A DNA stretch of 18,546 bases from Deltaproteobacteria bacterium (GTDB taxonomy: Bacteria > Desulfobacterota > Dissulfuribacteria > Dissulfuribacterales > UBA3076). The number at the start of each line of letters is the position of its first letter. Position 1 is the stretch's first letter. Positions 15,676 through 18,546 of the stretch are shown here, piece after piece. The stretch spans positions 1 through 18,546 of the forward strand of contig JAUWHV010000152.1 in NCBI GenBank assembly GCA_030605675.1. The letters are read 5' to 3'. Below the pieces are notes generated by a model, which saw nothing but the letters and a program-made list of their open reading frames with translations, did not search any database and had not been told where the DNA came from. The position numbers were made by a program, and so were the translations under genes.

Positions 15676-18016
15676 TCTCAATTCAACTTCGGACAATTTA
15701 ATTAAAACCAGGTTGGCAGAAGCCGATCTTTACTATAGTCAAGGTCTTAATGAAGAAGCTCGTCTTATTTGTTTAGAGCTTCTGAAACTGACAGGTGATA
15801 AGTCCCATCCCCTCTATACTGAAATAGAGTCCCGCCTGAAAGGACTTCAGGTTAATGGCATGGAAACAGTCCCGTCAGGAAAAACGGATTCCACCATCAG
15901 ACCTGAAAGTCTTGAAGAAGATCGCGACAAAAAATTCAACAGTTGTATAGGCCTGATGGATGCGGGCTTTCATTCAGAGGCCATAGAGGAGCTTAAAGCC
16001 TTACTTGAAACAGAATACAGGCCAGGGATAATTCGAGCAAAAATTGGAGAATCATATCTGCGACTGGATACGCCCTTTGAGGCCCTTGAATATTTACAGG
16101 AAGCGCTTGAGGACACGCAACTATCCAAGGATGAACGACTGGATATACTATATCAGATGGCACTTACCCATGAACGAACCGGTGCGGTGCCCAAGGCCAT
16201 TGAGGCACTGGAACAAATCATCCGCCTTGATTCTGCCTTTAGAAACGCCAAACAGAGGCTTGAGGAACTTTCCCAAACAGCTCAGAAATATGGCCGGTTC
16301 TATTATCTGATTTGTAATCAGTTCCTCTCTGAAGAACAACTCAATAAGACCAAAGAACTGGCCAAACAGGGGAAAAAATCCATAGAAAGTATCCTGCTAA
16401 GCCAGCTTGGCATAGACAAAACAGAGCTTGGCCGCTCCCTTAGCGAATACTATCGATGTCCCTTTGTGGAATTTGACGAACTGGAAGTGGGAACCACACC
16501 GGCTTGCGTACGCGGTATCAAAGAACACTTTTTCAGGACCAATTCCTGTGCCCCGATTCGCGAAAAATCAGGAACCCTTATAGTTGCACTGGATAACCCC
16601 CATGACTTAACGAAAATAGACAATATAAGAAGGGTCCTTAAGGCCAAAAAGTTTCAATTTGCAGTTTCCCTAAAGGAAGATATCAACAGATTCATAGACT
16701 ATTTCTATGGTAAATATTCCGTAGGAGGAACTGATGATGACGTGTTTGAGCAACTTGAAGTGGTTGATGAGGATACGGAATTCGAGGAAGAAGATGATGG
16801 CTTAGCATCAGATGCTGATAGCGTAGTAGTACAGATAACCAACAAAACTATAGAGGATGCCTATCAGCGCCGGGCCTCTGATATTCACATTGAATCCTTG
16901 ACAGGCAAACGGGGAGCCCTGGTCCGTTTCAGGATCGATGGCGATTGCATGCGTTATCAGACTGTTCCGTATAACTACAAGCGGGCCATGGTTTCCAGAA
17001 TCAAGATTATGTCCAACCTTGACATTGCCGAGAAACGCCTGCCTCAAGACGGAAAAATAAAGTTCAAGACTCGCTCTGGCAGACCCCTGGAATTACGTGT
17101 AGCCACACTTCCCACAACTGAAGGCAACGAAGATATCGTACTCAGGTTACTGGCCTCTTCCGATGCCATGCCGATTGATCGCATAGGGCTCCTTGATCAA
17201 AACCTGGAGCAAATAAAACAGCTTTTGCAATTGCCTTACGGGCTGATATTGGCAGTTGGTCCTACCGGATCAGGAAAAACAACTACCCTGCATGCTGCAC
17301 TTGGCTATATAAACCAGCCTGAGAAAAAAATCTGGACAGCGGAAGATCCTGTAGAAATCATGCAGGATGGATTGCGCCAGGTGCAGGTGAAACCCGGTAT
17401 AGGCCTGACTTTTGCCCGGATTCTCAGGGCCTTTTTAAGGGCAGATCCGGATGTGATAATGATCGGCGAAACCCGAGACGAAGAAACTGCCACAACCGCA
17501 ATAGAAGCATCCCTGACAGGTCACCTGGTCTTTTCAACCCTCCATACCAATTCCGCCCCTGAGACAGTTACAAGGCTTTTAGGAATGGGAATGGACCCAT
17601 TCAACTTTGCTGACGCCCTCTTGGGGGTCTTGGCACAAAGGCTTGTAAAAAGACTTTGTCCCAAGTGCCGCGAGGCCTATCAGCCTGATGACAGCGAGAA
17701 AAAACATATTTTACACGAGTACGGGTATCATCCAACTCAACCCTTAGAGTTATCAGACCTAAATGAAATAACACTTTATCGGCCAAAGGGCTGCCAACAT
17801 TGTAACAAGACCGGCTTCAGAGGCAGGCTTGCAATCTACGAACTACTGGTGTCAGATGACGGTCTCAAAAAGCTCATTCAGGAGAAACGCCCCGTGGGAG
17901 AGATACGGGATCATGCCATGAAGCATGGAATGTTGACCCTTAAACAGGACGGCATAAAAAAGGTCTTAAGGGGAGATACAGATCTAAAACAGATTCGGGC
18001 AGCCTGCATAAGATAA
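15668..18016 (+). CDS. PilB/GspE-type secretion ATPase with N-terminal TPR-like region
   Basis: A hexameric ATPase that drives pilus extension or type II secretion from the cytoplasmic side. The protein has 782 residues against about 500-570 for usual PilB/GspE. The extra part is TPR-like: helix pairs at about 12-62 (ADLYYSQGLNEEARLICLEL) and 90-202 (AIEELKALLE, ALEYLQEALE, AIEALEQIIRLD). Next an MshEN/GspE-N domain (about 207-335), an acidic linker, and the ATPase: Walker A GPTGSGKTT (531-539), Walker B DPDVIMIGE (E601), His box STLHTNSAPETVTRL, and a zinc knuckle with C664/C667 and C709/C712. All key residues are present. The start lies in an 8-nt overlap with the preceding gene, so the pair is translationally coupled. 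No pilin or platform gene lies in the window, so pilus versus secretion use is open. Confidence 0.93.
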   Translation: MNNLNSTSDNLIKTRLAEADLYYSQGLNEEARLICLELLKLTGDKSHPLYTEIESRLKGLQVNGMETVPSGKTDSTIRPESLEEDRDKKFNSCIGLMDAGFHSEAIEELKALLETEYRPGIIRAKIGESYLRLDTPFEALEYLQEALEDTQLSKDERLDILYQMALTHERTGAVPKAIEALEQIIRLDSAFRNAKQRLEELSQTAQKYGRFYYLICNQFLSEEQLNKTKELAKQGKKSIESILLSQLGIDKTELGRSLSEYYRCPFVEFDELEVGTTPACVRGIKEHFFRTNSCAPIREKSGTLIVALDNPHDLTKIDNIRRVLKAKKFQFAVSLKEDINRFIDYFYGKYSVGGTDDDVFEQLEVVDEDTEFEEEDDGLASDADSVVVQITNKTIEDAYQRRASDIHIESLTGKRGALVRFRIDGDCMRYQTVPYNYKRAMVSRIKIMSNLDIAEKRLPQDGKIKFKTRSGRPLELRVATLPTTEGNEDIVLRLLASSDAMPIDRIGLLDQNLEQIKQLLQLPYGLILAVGPTGSGKTTTLHAALGYINQPEKKIWTAEDPVEIMQDGLRQVQVKPGIGLTFARILRAFLRADPDVIMIGETRDEETATTAIEASLTGHLVFSTLHTNSAPETVTRLLGMGMDPFNFADALLGVLAQRLVKRLCPKCREAYQPDDSEKKHILHEYGYHPTQPLELSDLNEITLYRPKGCQHCNKTGFRGRLAIYELLVSDDGLKKLIQEKRPVGEIRDHAMKHGMLTLKQDGIKKVLRGDTDLKQIRAACIR

Positions 18017-18121
18017 GGTAAGGTAACCGTTCAGAGGTTCAAAGTTCAGGGTTCAGAGGTTCAGAGGTTCAGGGGCGTAAGCGTTAAGTTGTTTTGTAAA
18101 CGTTCACAGGTTACATTAAAA

Positions 18122-18388
<267 letters not shown>

Positions 18389-18546
18389 TTTTTCCTGACC
18401 CTTGGCCCTTGACCCCTGACCCCGTAAACGGTTGCTACAAATGCCGGCAAGAGCTGTCTGGAAATCCTTGGGAAGACGGGTAAGACGGCCGGATCTATCC
18501 GTTGCTGCGTGAACGGTATAGCCCCTAACCAGCAAACGCTGGTCAT

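Noticed and set aside
18509..18517. GTGAACGGT match inside the thioesterase-like gene
   Set aside because: It encodes the conserved T-V-H of the domain, so it is coding rather than repeat-derived.

Overview
The window looks like a chromosomal segment of a Gram-negative bacterium. It encodes an outer-membrane Pal lipoprotein, a periplasmic Skp/OmpH-type chaperone, an AMIN-domain amidase, a long-chain polyprenyl synthase and an MglA/MglB-type GTPase module beside a PilB/GspE ATPase. MglA of this type plus the intergenic repeat style suggests a deltaproteobacterium (Desulfobacterota/Myxococcota side). This is inference from gene content; no rRNA or tRNA gene is present to settle it.

Layout. 1-1202 (-): an AT-rich membrane-bound PAS histidine kinase, cut by the left edge. 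1203-1822: non-coding, with two inverted-repeat (IR) elements. 1823-3554 (-): a two-gene operon of polyprenyl diphosphate synthase followed by a NodB-fold protein that has lost most catalytic residues. 3643-8128 (+): mutS and a three-part N-acetylmuramoyl-L-alanine amidase, 4 nt apart. 8131-8365: repeat arm plus IR element. 8516-11834 (+): pal, ompH/skp-like and a full-length transketolase. 11885-11967: IR between convergent genes. 12012-12812 (-): an Hpt-like protein whose phospho-accepting His is Gln. 13051-18016 (+): Roadblock (MglB-like), MglA-like GTPase, an IR element, a 488-aa protein with a probable degenerate CheW-like C-terminus, and a PilB/GspE ATPase with an N-terminal TPR-like extension. 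18023-18438: two nested IRs between pilB and the 3' end of a thioesterase-like gene (-), cut by the right edge; the inner IR encloses what looks like a relic of a four-helix-bundle (S23/IVS) protein gene.

How the genes may work together. Amidase, Pal and OmpH fit a general envelope-maintenance theme. The most distinctive group is 12012-18016: an Hpt-like protein without its His, MglB, MglA, a CheW-like protein and a TPR-PilB. These are the parts expected for spatial control of a type IV pilus-like machine by a Ras-like polarity switch, with chemosensory folds probably reused as non-catalytic adaptors. That joint role is inferred from neighbourhood and folds.

The second theme is a set of intergenic IR elements. 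Their arms consist of short tandem units that differ from element to element (GGTTCA-like, CGAACGT, CACGAAA, TTAGC-like, AATTTCC-like), several share the end motif GTAACCGTTCACGG, and many carry a small extra palindrome in the centre. They fill most gaps between transcription units and in three places touch coding sequence (mglA stop, transketolase start, thioesterase tail).
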